14,761 nucleotides of DNA from an uncultured Clostridia bacterium (lineage in GTDB: Bacteria; Bacillota; Clostridia; TANB77; CAG-508), in NCBI GenBank assembly GCA_948517135.1, contig CAORJJ010000050.1, forward strand, positions 1 through 14,761, written 5' to 3'. Of the stretch, positions 1 to 9,387 are shown piece by piece. The position numbers and the translations under genes are program-made. Positions within the stretch are counted from its first letter, which is position 1; each line of letters begins with the position of its first letter. Below the pieces are notes generated by a model, which was not told where the DNA came from, did no database searches, and saw only the letters and a list, made by a program, of their open reading frames with translations.

Positions 1-2204
1 TCATATAACATTGTATATATATAAGTATTTATATCTCTTTCTCTTACAAATATATCCATATTTGTAAAATCAATATTTCTTTTATGAACTAGCCTAACAT
101 ACTCATTTCCAATTATATTTTTACAAACAACAAGACTATAATCTTTGTTTTTTTGAACAAAATTAATACTTTGATTTATCATTGTTCTAATGTTCTCTCC
201 GTTAAATACATTAATTGCTAGTCTAGTAATATATTCTATATTTCTCATTCTTTTTGAAATATCGAAATCCGAACTTTTTTCCCATTCATATATATTAGAC
301 AATTCTTGTATTAATAATAAAGTTTTTTCATAATTCCCAATATTTTTTAATAAATCTACATAATAATCTATATTTTCTTTATTAATCTTCTTTTCAACTT
401 TTTCTGCACTTTCACTGCCGATAAAATAGTCTAAATTTTCTATGTTTCTGTCTTGTCCCATATTCAATTCATCTTTTAATTTTGATTTAACTTGTGAATC
501 TAAAGCATATGTTTTAATAATCTCATTTGGCTCCTTTTTAACATCTTCTATAACCTTGTCAAAATTAATTTTTACAGGATCAGATGAGCTACACAATTTT
601 TCACCTTCTCTTTCTATGTTCTTATTACAAGCTATATTATATATATTTCCTTGAATGTTAATCCCTAATCTTGCACTTCTACCAATTAAATTTCTATAAT
701 CAATATCAACATTTCCAATAGCAGAAAACTTATTTCCATATATCATTATTAGATTTTGAGCATTCAAATTAACTCCCTGTAGCAATGTACTAGTACATAT
801 CATTCCTTTAATATCATTTTCTTCATTAAAAATTATTTCCACTTGTCTTCTAATATATGAATCTATTTCAGAAAAATGTACAGCTATACCACTTTTAAAA
901 AAAGTAATAAGTTCAAACTCTGATCCAATATTCGTTTCTATATAGTTGATTAGTGCCTGCATTCTATAGCTTATATTCTCTATTTTACATGTTCCATTTT
1001 TTATAAGCCTTTGAGCTATTAATTTTATTTTATTCTTATTAGTACAAAATATAATAAATTTCTTTTCAAGACTAATAATTTTATCAAGATTATCAATGAT
1101 AATATATGCCCAATCTTCTAAATTATCCTTATTAAAACCATGATTTGATGTTGCAATGTACTTTTTATTTGCAAACTCTAATCCAGCATCTTTACTAAAA
1201 TCATATTTAAAAAGATCTCCATTTTCGTCAACATCTAACATATAATAATTATTTGAAACAAACGGCAACATATCATCTGAAATTTGAATTATATCTTCTT
1301 TATTTATATTAATATATTTAAAAATAAATGTATCAAATGGCTTGGAAACATATGGCAATAAAAAAATTATTGGAGTTTTATTCTCTGAGATTATTGAAAG
1401 TATTTTTGCTAGTAATATTGATCTCCCAACACATTTCTTTTTGTTGATATTAACTAAAATTTGAGCTTCATCATTTACTACATAATCTATTTTCACATTT
1501 TTATTATTCTCATAAAAAACTAGAAATCTCTCTGGAGTATATAAATATATAACCTTTGAAAAATCCGTTGTAACATGTGGATTTTCGATAATAGTTATAT
1601 TTTCAATGCTCTTCTTGATTTTTCTTCTATATTCATTAATTAATGCCTTAGTGGGCAATATAAATAATACTTTTTTTATTTTATCACAACAAATTAGTTC
1701 ATTTATTGTATCTATTACTACAGAAGATTTTCCAAATGATGTAGGTGCAGAAAATACAATATTCTTTCTCTCTAAAATTTTATTTCTTGCATAATACTGA
1801 ACATTACTTAAAAGCTTATTATTTTTTTCTCTTATTTTTATTGAAATCTCATCCAATAAATTAAAATATCTTATATCATTTTTATAGTAATCTTTATCAT
1901 ATAATAAAGGATATATATCTAAAGTAATTATAATATCATTAATTTTTCTCCTTAAGACTTTATCCATTTTTCTACTATAATTTTGAATTATATAATCAAT
2001 CCAAAATACTACAAATTTTTTAAACTTTATATCAACATCATTCAATAAAATATATTCCATTATAGAATCAAAAAAATCATTAATCTTACTTTCATTATAT
2101 ATCTCTATATTATCTCTTAAGTTTTGCATGTATCTCAATTCATCTATTTGTAAAAGAACAGACTCATTTAAGCATTTCTTTATTTTTATATAATCTTTAT
2201 TCAC
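1..2204 (-). CDS. hamB: Hachiman-type SF2 helicase HamB (partial, C-terminus beyond window)
   Basis: The minus strand is open from a GTG at 2204 to the window edge: 734 codons plus two bases, no stop. The translation is a superfamily 2 helicase. Walker A is SAPTSFGKS (about residues 152-160), motif Ia LPTKALINE (183-191), a TPERF box at 223, motif II DEAQ (245-248) rather than DEAH, motif V TSTLLQGVNL (471-480) and motif VI GRSARLG (508-514). The start overlaps the stop of the upstream nuclease gene by 8 bases, with AGAGG about 9 bases before the GTG, so the two are probably translationally coupled. A DUF1837-type nuclease followed directly by a large helicase is the Hachiman arrangement; in studied systems HamB loads on and translocates DNA and controls the HamA nuclease. 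The helicase call is certain; the HamB name rests on family knowledge and gene order. AbpB-type helicases are the closest alternative. Confidence 0.77.
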   Translation of the reverse strand, partial: MNKDYIKIKKCLNESVLLQIDELRYMQNLRDNIEIYNESKINDFFDSIMEYILLNDVDIKFKKFVVFWIDYIIQNYSRKMDKVLRRKINDIIITLDIYPLLYDKDYYKNDIRYFNLLDEISIKIREKNNKLLSNVQYYARNKILERKNIVFSAPTSFGKSSVVIDTINELICCDKIKKVLFILPTKALINEYRRKIKKSIENITIIENPHVTTDFSKVIYLYTPERFLVFYENNKNVKIDYVVNDEAQILVNINKKKCVGRSILLAKILSIISENKTPIIFLLPYVSKPFDTFIFKYININKEDIIQISDDMLPFVSNNYYMLDVDENGDLFKYDFSKDAGLEFANKKYIATSNHGFNKDNLEDWAYIIIDNLDKIISLEKKFIIFCTNKNKIKLIAQRLIKNGTCKIENISYRMQALINYIETNIGSEFELITFFKSGIAVHFSEIDSYIRRQVEIIFNEENDIKGMICTSTLLQGVNLNAQNLIMIYGNKFSAIGNVDIDYRNLIGRSARLGINIQGNIYNIACNKNIEREGEKLCSSSDPVKINFDKVIEDVKKEPNEIIKTYALDSQVKSKLKDELNMGQDRNIENLDYFIGSESAEKVEKKINKENIDYYVDLLKNIGNYEKTLLLIQELSNIYEWEKSSDFDISKRMRNIEYITRLAINVFNGENIRTMINQSINFVQKNKDYSLVVCKNIIGNEYVRLVHKRNIDFTNMDIFVRERDINTYIYTMLY

Positions 2205-3093
2205 CAACTTTATCCTCTATCTTTTTTATAATATTTTCATAAAAACATTTTATATCAAAATCATCAGGAATTTTTATAATAATAAGATTTACTACTTTTA
2301 TTTTTTCTAATTTCTTGCACCCATTATATTTTTTACAATATTTGTCTTTTTCTTCAGCGCAAAACTTGTTTTTTATAAATTGATTTTGAATTTGAGTTAA
2401 TATTTTATTGATATCCATTTTTATATTGCTTTTTGTTATACAGCAAATATTAAATTTTGTACACTCACTATCAACTAGATTTTCAAGTGCTCTTCTATTT
2501 TTAATTAATACGTTTAAATTATTCTTAATTATTTCTTTATTATCTTCTTGTTCTTTTTCCAATCTTGACTTTATTGTAGATATTTTTGAAACAATAGAAC
2601 TATCTTTACAAAATATTGATTTATATCCATTAATAAAATATTCCGCAAGTTTTTCTTCATTTAACTTACTTATAGACGATTTGTATTCGCACAAAAATAT
2701 TGATAAATCTTTGTCCAAAAACAAAGAATCAAAACCTTTAGGAACTATTTCGATATCTGTTATATCTTCTGAATATGACAATAATTCTATGTCAAAAATT
2801 TTTTCTATAACATAATTAGCAATTAATGGAATGATTGTTCCATCATTCTTCAAAAACCCTTTAGGATATGAAGTAATTTTATTTAATTTATCCATAATTA
2901 TTTCTTTTATGTCATTCCATGTTTCATCGGTAAAATCCAGATTAAAATTAATTCCTACTATATCTCTTATAAATTTTCCAGCTAACTCTTCATCTATATT
3001 TTCAAGTTTATTAACCTTTATTTCTATAAAATGTATTTCTTTCGCTCTATTTATACTATTTAATGTTTCATTTTTTACTAACTTTATCTCCAT
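2197..3093 (-). CDS. hamA: Hachiman-type nuclease HamA (DUF1837-like)
   Basis: This 298-residue protein has a PD-(D/E)XK-like core: D122 in KGFDSLF, then a hydrophobic strand ending in E136-Y-K138 (FLCEYKSS). This is the expected spacing for a metal-dependent DNA nuclease and close to where HamA proteins carry their catalytic pair. The length fits DUF1837/HamA. A lysine-rich helical stretch spans about 165-205. C245, C253 and C259 near the C-terminus could bind a metal, but this is only a guess. The ATG at 3093 follows GGTGA at a short distance. The gene lies 103 bases after hsdR and overlaps the helicase gene by 8 bases. In known Hachiman systems HamA is held inactive by HamB and degrades DNA when the complex senses abnormal DNA. 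The family was assigned by motif and neighbour, not by a search; AbpA of AbpAB is a related alternative. Confidence 0.72.
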   Translation of the reverse strand: MEIKLVKNETLNSINRAKEIHFIEIKVNKLENIDEELAGKFIRDIVGINFNLDFTDETWNDIKEIIMDKLNKITSYPKGFLKNDGTIIPLIANYVIEKIFDIELLSYSEDITDIEIVPKGFDSLFLDKDLSIFLCEYKSSISKLNEEKLAEYFINGYKSIFCKDSSIVSKISTIKSRLEKEQEDNKEIIKNNLNVLIKNRRALENLVDSECTKFNICCITKSNIKMDINKILTQIQNQFIKNKFCAEEKDKYCKKYNGCKKLEKIKVVNLIIIKIPDDFDIKCFYENIIKKIEDKVGE

Positions 3094-3121
3094 AACTTCA
3101 CCATATTCTATTAACTATTTT

Positions 3122-3167
3122 AAAAGCAAAACAATCCTGTAAATTTATACATTAACATTTTGCTTTT
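3122..3167. repeat. Inverted repeat between hsdR and hamA
   Basis: In the 103-base gap between hsdR and hamA, AAAAGCAAAA (3122-3131) and TTTTGCTTTT (3158-3167) form perfect 10-base arms around a 26-base loop. On the minus strand the hairpin is followed by AAAA rather than a T-run, so it is not a classical terminator. It could attenuate read-through or bind a regulator. No convincing promoter for hamA is visible, so hamAB may be read through from hsdR. Confidence 0.3.
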
Positions 3168-3196
3168 CTTTTGTATTTTATATTAAATACACTAAA

Positions 3197-6100
3197 TTAA
3201 GCAAACATTTCAGCATTTCTATTTATTTCTTCTATGTCTTCTCTTATTTGTTTAAATGTTCCTACATTATCTTCAAAGACTTCTGAAACAGCTCCTAGTG
3301 AGCTAAATGGATCTTCTGTTAATACTTGTAAACTTATTGTTCCATTTTTTATTACATAGTCTATTAACATTTTTACAAATTGTATTTGCTTACTATTTAA
3401 TCTGTTATCATTTATATATTTTGAAAATATTGCATTTGCTGTTTCGCTATCTAATCCTACAATATTTCTTACAACTTGAATTACATTTTTATTTCCAAAA
3501 GTTTCAACAAATTCGCTATTGTTACCTAATTGCTCAAACATAATTCTTTCAAGGTCTTTTTTCTCTTCATCATTTAATTTTTGATTATGTTTTATTTTAT
3601 AAATAATTAAATTATCTAAATTACCATTTAAGAACTTTGTAACTTTTCTTTTATAATTTGAATAATCTCCTGTTGGTGTTAATATATATGGCTCGGATTC
3701 TTCTTCAATAGTTAATGTATCTTCTATATCAATGCTCCAAATTTTTCTAGGTGGATTATCTATAAATTTTATTAATTCCCTTAATTCCTTTCGTGCCTTT
3801 TCTATTTCAAAAAAGTCAGCTTTCTGCCAATATTCTATATCAGAGGCAAACATTATCAGTTCTTTTTTTTCATTAACTTGTGGAATTGTTCCTAATTTTT
3901 TTAAATTCTCTACTAATTCACAAAGTAGTGTTGTTTGTCTATTTATATTTTTATATTTTATTCTACCTACCTGAACTCCATATACTAAATTATCAAATCT
4001 TTTTGCATATTCATCGGTATCTTCGCTCATAAATATATTTATTAAATTTTCTCTAATTTCGTTATATGAGATATTATCAATATGTTGCCATTTATCTTTA
4101 TTAGAATACTTTTCAATAAATACCATTTTATTTCTAACAATAAAACTTTCTTTATTTAGACTATTTATTCTTTCTATAAATTGATTTACTAATTCTTCTC
4201 GATAATTCTTATAAGTATCTTGAGCTTGATAATCCATATTTTCAAGTTCTACAATTAAATCCAATTTTAGGTTATAGATTTTTTCTGTTAATGATTGTGT
4301 AGATAATCCTTCAATTCCTCTTTCATTTTCTTCAAAAAATTCGAAGTTCCTACAGCAATCAAATATATAGAATTGTTGTTTATCTATTCCCTCACCAAAT
4401 AAATCTTCACAAAGTCTTGTCCCCCTACCTATCATTTGCCAAAATTTAATCTTAGATTTTACAGGTTTAAAGAACACTAGATTTAATACTTCAGGGACAT
4501 CAATACCTGTATCTAACATATCTACTGAAACAGCAATTTGTGGTAGTTTTTCAGATACTTCAAATGTTTCTATTACTGTACTTGCAAAATTTACTTGGTT
4601 ATCTATAACCCTTGCAAATTCGCCATTGTACTTAGGATATAATAAATTAAATACTTTTACAATTTCTTCTGCATGTCTATGATTTCTAGCGAATATAATT
4701 GTTTTACCTAATTTGTCTCCACCCTCTACTTTTAATCCTTTTTCCATCAAAGTCTCTAATACTAACTTAATTGTATCTCTATTAAATAACCACGAATTTA
4801 TCGCCGTAGAGCTTATCTCATCAGGTATAATTTCTCCTTCTTCAAATAAATTTTCGTATTCTTCTTTATCTTCCTCTTTTAAATCGCTATACTTAATTCC
4901 CCTATCTAAAAATTCTGTATTTGTTTTGATAGTATGATAATTTACTAAATATCCTTGCTTTACTGCTTCATCATACTCGTAAACAAATGTAGGAACATTA
5001 TTCTCTAGTTCAAAAAATTTATATGTATTTTTATCCACATCACTTCTTGGAGTAGCTGTTAAGCCTACTAATAATCCATCAAAATAATCAAATATAGCTT
5101 GATATTTCTTATATATACTTCTATGTGCCTCATCAATTATAATTAAGTCAAAATGTCCTGCTGTAAACAATTTATTGCCATTTTTAGACTTAATCGTATC
5201 TATGCAATTTATCATTGTTTGATATGTAGAAAATACTATTCTACTATCTTCTGGATCTCCATCTTTTGAAGACAATAAATTACAACAAGACATATCAGGA
5301 AGTAACTTCTTAAAGTTCTTTTCTGCTTGTTTTACTAATTCTGTTCTGTCCGCTAAGAACAGTACATTTTGCACCCAATTTTTGCTTGTTAAAACATCAA
5401 CAATAGATATTGCTGTTCTTGTTTTCCCTGTTCCTGTAGCCATAACTAATAATGCTTTTCTATGTTTTTCTTCAAAAGCTTCACAAACATTTTTTATCGC
5501 TTCTAATTGATAAGATCTATTTGTTATTTTATCATCAATGAATATATGTTCTAAGTTTTCTTTAGACTTCCTTCTATTTATCAACAGTTGTAACTCATTT
5601 TGTGTATAAAATCCTGCTACTTTTCTTTCAGGATAATCTACATCATCCCACATATAAATTTCTTTACCATTTGTATAATATATAACAGGTCTTTGTGCAT
5701 ATTCTCTCTCTATACAATCAGCATATAGCTTAGCTTGTTGTTGTCCATATTTAGCATCTTTACTTGTTCTTTTTGCCTCAACTACAGCTAATGGTTTTCC
5801 ATTTTCTCCAAATAAAACATAATCAACAAATCCCTTATCCTGTGTTGGAGTCATATTACTAACTTCTAGTTCTTCGACAATATTCTTACCAAATTCCCAT
5901 CCTGCAATTTCTAAGTCTAAATCAATGAATCTTTTTCTAGTTTCAAATTCGCTAATATCATCAACTTTGAAATTATAAGACTCTTTCTTACTGGTTCTTT
6001 CATTCGTAAGTTTCTTTCTTAATTCTTCGTTTTCTCTTAATGTTTTTTCAAGTTCTATATCTTTCTCATATAACTTAGATTCTAATTCTTCTCTTTCTTC

Positions 6101-6547
6101 TTTCTTTAAATTATCACTACTTAAACTTGGCAAAATAGTTTCATTAAATGTAACTTCTTCATACTCAGGATTATAACAATATGAAATCCAATTCATAAAA
6201 TCAAATAAGTACTTCAAACATATAACAGCTTCATCTCTAGTAACTTTTTTATTGCTATGTACTGAGAAATTGCCCAATTTAATAATATAAGTTATCTCTT
6301 TAAAAATGTTCTCATCTATCATGTTTTTAAAGTTAATATCATACACTAAGGAAGATAAATTATTTTGATATGGCATTTTTAAATCTTGATCATTGGCATA
6401 TAGCCATTTAACAGCTAGTTCTAATGCTCTCCTACACATAATTGCACAAGACACATTCGTCACAGCTATGCTATTTTCAGCCTCTACTGATGCTTCTGCA
6501 AATGTCTTAAATATTTCGTTTTTTAATATAAAATCAAAATTTGACAT
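3197..6547 (-). CDS. hsdR: Type I restriction enzyme R subunit (nuclease-translocase)
   Basis: This is the motor and cutting subunit of a type I restriction-modification complex: with HsdM2S it translocates unmethylated DNA using ATP and cuts far from the recognition site. The 1,116-residue protein shows, in order: a DUF4145-like helical N-terminus (about 15-125); a charged coiled coil (148-185); an HSDR_N-type nuclease core with D242 (GFVDYVLF) and E257-A-K259; Walker A TGTGKT (371-376); DEAH (472-475); LTATPR (496-501); GIDVPE (681-686); motif VI GRGTR (707-711); and a long helical C-terminus like that of EcoEI-type R subunits. All catalytic motifs are intact and the length is normal. The ATG lies one base after the hsdS stop, and the GGGGGA near the hsdS end serves as its ribosome binding site. 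It is last in hsdM-hsdS-hsdR. Confidence 0.96.
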   Translation of the reverse strand: MSNFDFILKNEIFKTFAEASVEAENSIAVTNVSCAIMCRRALELAVKWLYANDQDLKMPYQNNLSSLVYDINFKNMIDENIFKEITYIIKLGNFSVHSNKKVTRDEAVICLKYLFDFMNWISYCYNPEYEEVTFNETILPSLSSDNLKKEEREELESKLYEKDIELEKTLRENEELRKKLTNERTSKKESYNFKVDDISEFETRKRFIDLDLEIAGWEFGKNIVEELEVSNMTPTQDKGFVDYVLFGENGKPLAVVEAKRTSKDAKYGQQQAKLYADCIEREYAQRPVIYYTNGKEIYMWDDVDYPERKVAGFYTQNELQLLINRRKSKENLEHIFIDDKITNRSYQLEAIKNVCEAFEEKHRKALLVMATGTGKTRTAISIVDVLTSKNWVQNVLFLADRTELVKQAEKNFKKLLPDMSCCNLLSSKDGDPEDSRIVFSTYQTMINCIDTIKSKNGNKLFTAGHFDLIIIDEAHRSIYKKYQAIFDYFDGLLVGLTATPRSDVDKNTYKFFELENNVPTFVYEYDEAVKQGYLVNYHTIKTNTEFLDRGIKYSDLKEEDKEEYENLFEEGEIIPDEISSTAINSWLFNRDTIKLVLETLMEKGLKVEGGDKLGKTIIFARNHRHAEEIVKVFNLLYPKYNGEFARVIDNQVNFASTVIETFEVSEKLPQIAVSVDMLDTGIDVPEVLNLVFFKPVKSKIKFWQMIGRGTRLCEDLFGEGIDKQQFYIFDCCRNFEFFEENERGIEGLSTQSLTEKIYNLKLDLIVELENMDYQAQDTYKNYREELVNQFIERINSLNKESFIVRNKMVFIEKYSNKDKWQHIDNISYNEIRENLINIFMSEDTDEYAKRFDNLVYGVQVGRIKYKNINRQTTLLCELVENLKKLGTIPQVNEKKELIMFASDIEYWQKADFFEIEKARKELRELIKFIDNPPRKIWSIDIEDTLTIEEESEPYILTPTGDYSNYKRKVTKFLNGNLDNLIIYKIKHNQKLNDEEKKDLERIMFEQLGNNSEFVETFGNKNVIQVVRNIVGLDSETANAIFSKYINDNRLNSKQIQFVKMLIDYVIKNGTISLQVLTEDPFSSLGAVSEVFEDNVGTFKQIREDIEEINRNAEMFA

Positions 6548-6548
6548 A

Positions 6549-7685
6549 TTATCTCCCCCATTTATAAAATATGTTCTTTTGTATTTTTCTTAGTTCAATC
6601 TCACTTTCAAATTTCTGTTTATCGATTTGTTTTACTATGTTCACAAATTCCTCTTGTCTTTGAATATTTGGTAATTTTATTTTATATTTTTTTACACTTC
6701 CTGCTGATAAATTTGGTTGTGAACTACCATTATTGGCTTGTTCCTGTTGCCTTATAATTTCGTCAGTATCTAATATATTTAGCAAATATTCTGGTAATAT
6801 CTTCTCTTTATTAGCTCTTAATATTACTAATGAAGAAGCTATTGCACCTTTTCTTTCTATATCTATAATGCAATGTTTGCCTAAGGATCCTCTTAAGCAA
6901 TATAATACATCATCTTTCTGTATTTTTCCTGATCCAAATTTATTATATTTTTCTTCAGTTATATAATTCATTTTTTTCCAATTAACTTTTTTATCATTTA
7001 TCAGCCCTGCATTTATAAAAGGTATTCCTGACCTTACAAATTCTCCTGCTGAAGGATAATTTTTTCCTCTATCTCCATTAATAAATTCACATACATTATT
7101 TAATATTTCTTCATTTTTTTCATTTTCAAACATCTCGACAAACTGAGATTTGATGATTTCATCAAACTGTTTAATTTGCTGCTTTCTTATCTTTAATATT
7201 TCAGTAATTTTATCTAATTTATTAGCAATTTTAATTTGTTCTTTTTTCTCCCTATATGGAATTTCTAAATTTTCTACTATTCCTTTAGAAATTTCTTTGA
7301 ATGTTGCTCCTCTACCTAATGATTTAATATATTCAACATTATATTTCAAAAAATAATATACATATCGATTTTCTAATCTATCTGAGCAAATTATATTTTT
7401 AAAGCCTTGATTACAATACATATCATTATCACAAATTGCGACTTTTCCTATTGGTGCTCTACTTGATAATAAAACAGTTCCTTTTGGTAACAGTTTTAAA
7501 TTAGTTTTCTCAACTGCTAAATCTGTTATTTTTCTTTGTGTATCTGCTATATAATAATCATCTTCTTGTATTTCAGCAGGAGTTATCCATAAAATTTCTC
7601 CATCCCAATACTCTTTAATATTAGTTTTCGGAGTACTACCTGAAACTATTTCTCCTAATTCTCCTAATTTAATTTTTTCACTCAT
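6549..7685 (-). CDS. hsdS: Type I restriction-modification specificity subunit S
   Basis: HsdS recognises the bipartite DNA target for both methylation and restriction. The 378 residues show the usual two-fold layout: target recognition domain 1 (about 3-140, with SSRAPIGKVAI at 74-84 and NQGFKNI at 92-98), a central helical spacer (about 147-185), a second recognition domain (about 190-340, with LRGSLGKHCI at 264-273 and SSQPNLSAGSVKKYKIKLP at 321-339), and a C-terminal helix (342-372) that pairs with the central one. The length is typical for two half-sites. The ATG overlaps the hsdM stop in an ATGA of four bases, so translation is probably coupled. The recognition sequence cannot be read from the protein. 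No second hsdS copy or invertible repeat is seen nearby, so phase variation by inversion is not supported here. Confidence 0.95.
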   Translation of the reverse strand: MSEKIKLGELGEIVSGSTPKTNIKEYWDGEILWITPAEIQEDDYYIADTQRKITDLAVEKTNLKLLPKGTVLLSSRAPIGKVAICDNDMYCNQGFKNIICSDRLENRYVYYFLKYNVEYIKSLGRGATFKEISKGIVENLEIPYREKKEQIKIANKLDKITEILKIRKQQIKQFDEIIKSQFVEMFENEKNEEILNNVCEFINGDRGKNYPSAGEFVRSGIPFINAGLINDKKVNWKKMNYITEEKYNKFGSGKIQKDDVLYCLRGSLGKHCIIDIERKGAIASSLVILRANKEKILPEYLLNILDTDEIIRQQEQANNGSSQPNLSAGSVKKYKIKLPNIQRQEEFVNIVKQIDKQKFESEIELRKIQKNIFYKWGR

Positions 7686-9139
7686 AAGATTTCCTCCAAC
7701 TCTTTTAATTTTTGTTGGATTTCATCTTCCATTTCAATTACTCTTTTTAGAATAACTTTAGGATTTTCATATTCCTTTTTCTCAATAACTATTTCTTTAT
7801 ACTTATTAATTGATAAATCATAATCATTTTTAACTATTTCTTCTTTAGAAACAAAGAAAGACTTTTCTATTCTACTTCTCGTTTGTTCTTCTTCAGAACT
7901 TCTGTTATTAAATCTATTTATAATATCAGGAATATCATTTTCCTTTATTGGTTGTCTTTGATCATCTAAGCTAAATCCATCTGCTGTCATATCATAAAAC
8001 CATACTTTGTCAGTTCCACCTTGTCCTGTTTTTGTAAATATCATAATTGCTGTAGAAACTCCTGCATAAGGTTTAAATACTCCACTAGGCATTGAAATAA
8101 TTGCCTCTAATTTATGATTTTCTATAATTTCTTTTCTTATTGCCTTGTGTTGATTTGAACTGCCAAATAAAACTCCATCAGGAACTATTGATGCTACTCT
8201 ACCACCAGTTTTTAATATTTTTAAGAATAATGCTAAAAATAGTAATTCTGTTTTTTTAGATTTATTTGTTACTCCTAATAAATCTTTAGAGATTGTTTCT
8301 AAATCAACAGAGCCTTTAAATGGTGGATTTGCTAAAACTAGTGTGAATTTATTCTTGTCGTCATTATCGTCACCAATAGTGTTTTTATATTCAATATTAG
8401 GATTTTCAATTCCATGCTGCATTAAGTTCATTGCGCTTATTCTCAACATTGTTGTATCAATATCAAATCCGTAAAACATTGTATTATTAAAATGCTCTTT
8501 TTCTTCTGTATCATTAAATATCTCTTTATGATTTTCTTTTAAATATTCTCCTGCCTCAACTAGGAATCCTGCACTACCACAAGCTGGATCCACAATAATA
8601 TCTTGTGAAGTAGGTTTCATAAGTTCTACCATCATTTTTATAATGTGTCTTGGTGTTCTAAACTGTCCATTAGTTCCTGCTGTAGATAATTTTGAAAGTA
8701 AATATTCGTAAACATCTCCTTTTGTATCTCTGTCTTTCATTGGTAGTCCATCAATACCTGTAACCACTTTTTGTAACATTAGTGGTGTAGGTACTAAAAA
8801 TAATGCATCTTGCATATATTTTGCATAATTAGAATTTTTTGTATTTCCTAATCGTTTAATAAAAGGAAAAACATTTTCTTGCATATTTTTAAACATTCTT
8901 CCTGCCTCATAGTCCTTAAACACACTCCACCTACAATTTTGATGTTCACTATCAAATATCCTGTTGCTTGTAATTCCTAAAAAGATATCATCTTTTTCAT
9001 TTCTAATTTCTATATCATCTAATCCTTTAATAAATAACAAATATGTAATTTGTTCTATAACAGATAAAGGATTTGTTATTCCACCAGTCCAAAAATATTC
9101 CCATATTCTATCTATTTTATTTCTTAAATCTGTATCCAT
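7682..9139 (-). CDS. hsdM: Type I restriction-modification DNA adenine methyltransferase subunit M
   Basis: HsdM transfers a methyl group from S-adenosylmethionine to adenine N6 in the site chosen by HsdS, protecting host DNA. The 485-residue protein has the N-terminal HsdM helical domain (about 5-130), the family motif GQFRTPRHI (158-166), the SAM-binding motif DPACGSAGF (184-192) and the catalytic NPPF (271-274), followed by the methylase fold and a helical C-terminal tail (about 430-485) likely to contact HsdS. Nothing is missing. The ATG at 9139 is preceded by AGGGGG (9145-9150 on the plus strand) at good spacing. It is first in hsdM-hsdS-hsdR and has its own promoter (9177-9205). M before S before R lets methylation be established before restriction. 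Confidence 0.97.
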   Translation of the reverse strand: MDTDLRNKIDRIWEYFWTGGITNPLSVIEQITYLLFIKGLDDIEIRNEKDDIFLGITSNRIFDSEHQNCRWSVFKDYEAGRMFKNMQENVFPFIKRLGNTKNSNYAKYMQDALFLVPTPLMLQKVVTGIDGLPMKDRDTKGDVYEYLLSKLSTAGTNGQFRTPRHIIKMMVELMKPTSQDIIVDPACGSAGFLVEAGEYLKENHKEIFNDTEEKEHFNNTMFYGFDIDTTMLRISAMNLMQHGIENPNIEYKNTIGDDNDDKNKFTLVLANPPFKGSVDLETISKDLLGVTNKSKKTELLFLALFLKILKTGGRVASIVPDGVLFGSSNQHKAIRKEIIENHKLEAIISMPSGVFKPYAGVSTAIMIFTKTGQGGTDKVWFYDMTADGFSLDDQRQPIKENDIPDIINRFNNRSSEEEQTRSRIEKSFFVSKEEIVKNDYDLSINKYKEIVIEKKEYENPKVILKRVIEMEDEIQQKLKELEEIL

Positions 9140-9176
9140 TTTTGCCCCCTAATTGCTTATAAAAACTCTAGTATAT

Positions 9177-9205
9177 TTTATATCATAAAGCCATAAATTT
9201 CACAA
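9177..9205 (-). promoter_or_regulatory. Sigma-A-like promoter of the hsdMSR operon
   Basis: Read on the minus strand, TTGTGA (9205-9200) is separated by exactly 17 bases from TATAAA (9182-9177). Transcription would start near 9170, leaving a leader of about 30 bases that contains the AGGGGG ribosome binding site before the hsdM ATG. This is the clearest promoter in the window. Confidence 0.65.
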
Positions 9206-9210
9206 CATTA

Positions 9211-9253
9211 TTCGACAATTTAATCTTATAATTATTTCTACTTTTTTCGACAA
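9211..9253 (-). promoter_or_regulatory. Two Spo0A-box-like sites (TTGTCGAA) upstream of hsdM
   Basis: TTGTCGAA occurs on the minus strand at 9211-9218 and again at 9246-9253, starts 35 bases apart. This is the consensus Spo0A-binding octamer of endospore formers. The nearer copy lies just upstream of the predicted -35 element, at about -41 to -48, where Spo0A commonly acts on sigma-A promoters. The farther copy touches the T-run of the Thoeris terminator. One more copy lies inside hsdR (near 5873), so chance is possible; the pairing and position are what make it notable. Confidence 0.35.
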
Positions 9254-9276
9254 AAAGAAGCCGATTTCTCGACTTC
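9252..9276 (-). terminator. Rho-independent terminator after the Thoeris operon
   Basis: On the minus strand GAAGTCGA (9276-9269) pairs with TCGGCTTC (9264-9257) across a GAAA tetraloop, giving eight pairs including one G-U, immediately followed by TTTTT. It sits about 110 bases after the macro-domain gene and before the hsdM promoter, so it separates the two defence operons. Confidence 0.85.
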
Positions 9277-9387
9277 TAGTCTATAACTAATTTACTTAAA
9301 TTATGACTTTTCAATATTGTAAATATTAATTTCTCTATTTTTCTAAATTAATACTTTTACCTTACTCTAAATAAAAATCTCTCTTTA

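Noticed and set aside
5866..5882. A third Spo0A-box-like octamer inside hsdR
   Set aside because: It is within coding sequence away from any promoter, and one chance copy is expected in this much AT-rich DNA.
442..6966. Several plus-strand open frames of 60-135 codons inside the minus-strand defence genes (for example 2408-2815 and 2831-3142)
   Set aside because: They lie opposite strong minus-strand genes with clear motifs, lack ribosome binding sites and show low-complexity hydrophobic translations typical of antisense AT-rich DNA.
6549..9139. Phase-variable specificity locus (inverting hsdS)
   Set aside because: Only one hsdS is present, no extra recombinase lies beside it, and no long inverted repeats were noticed within it.
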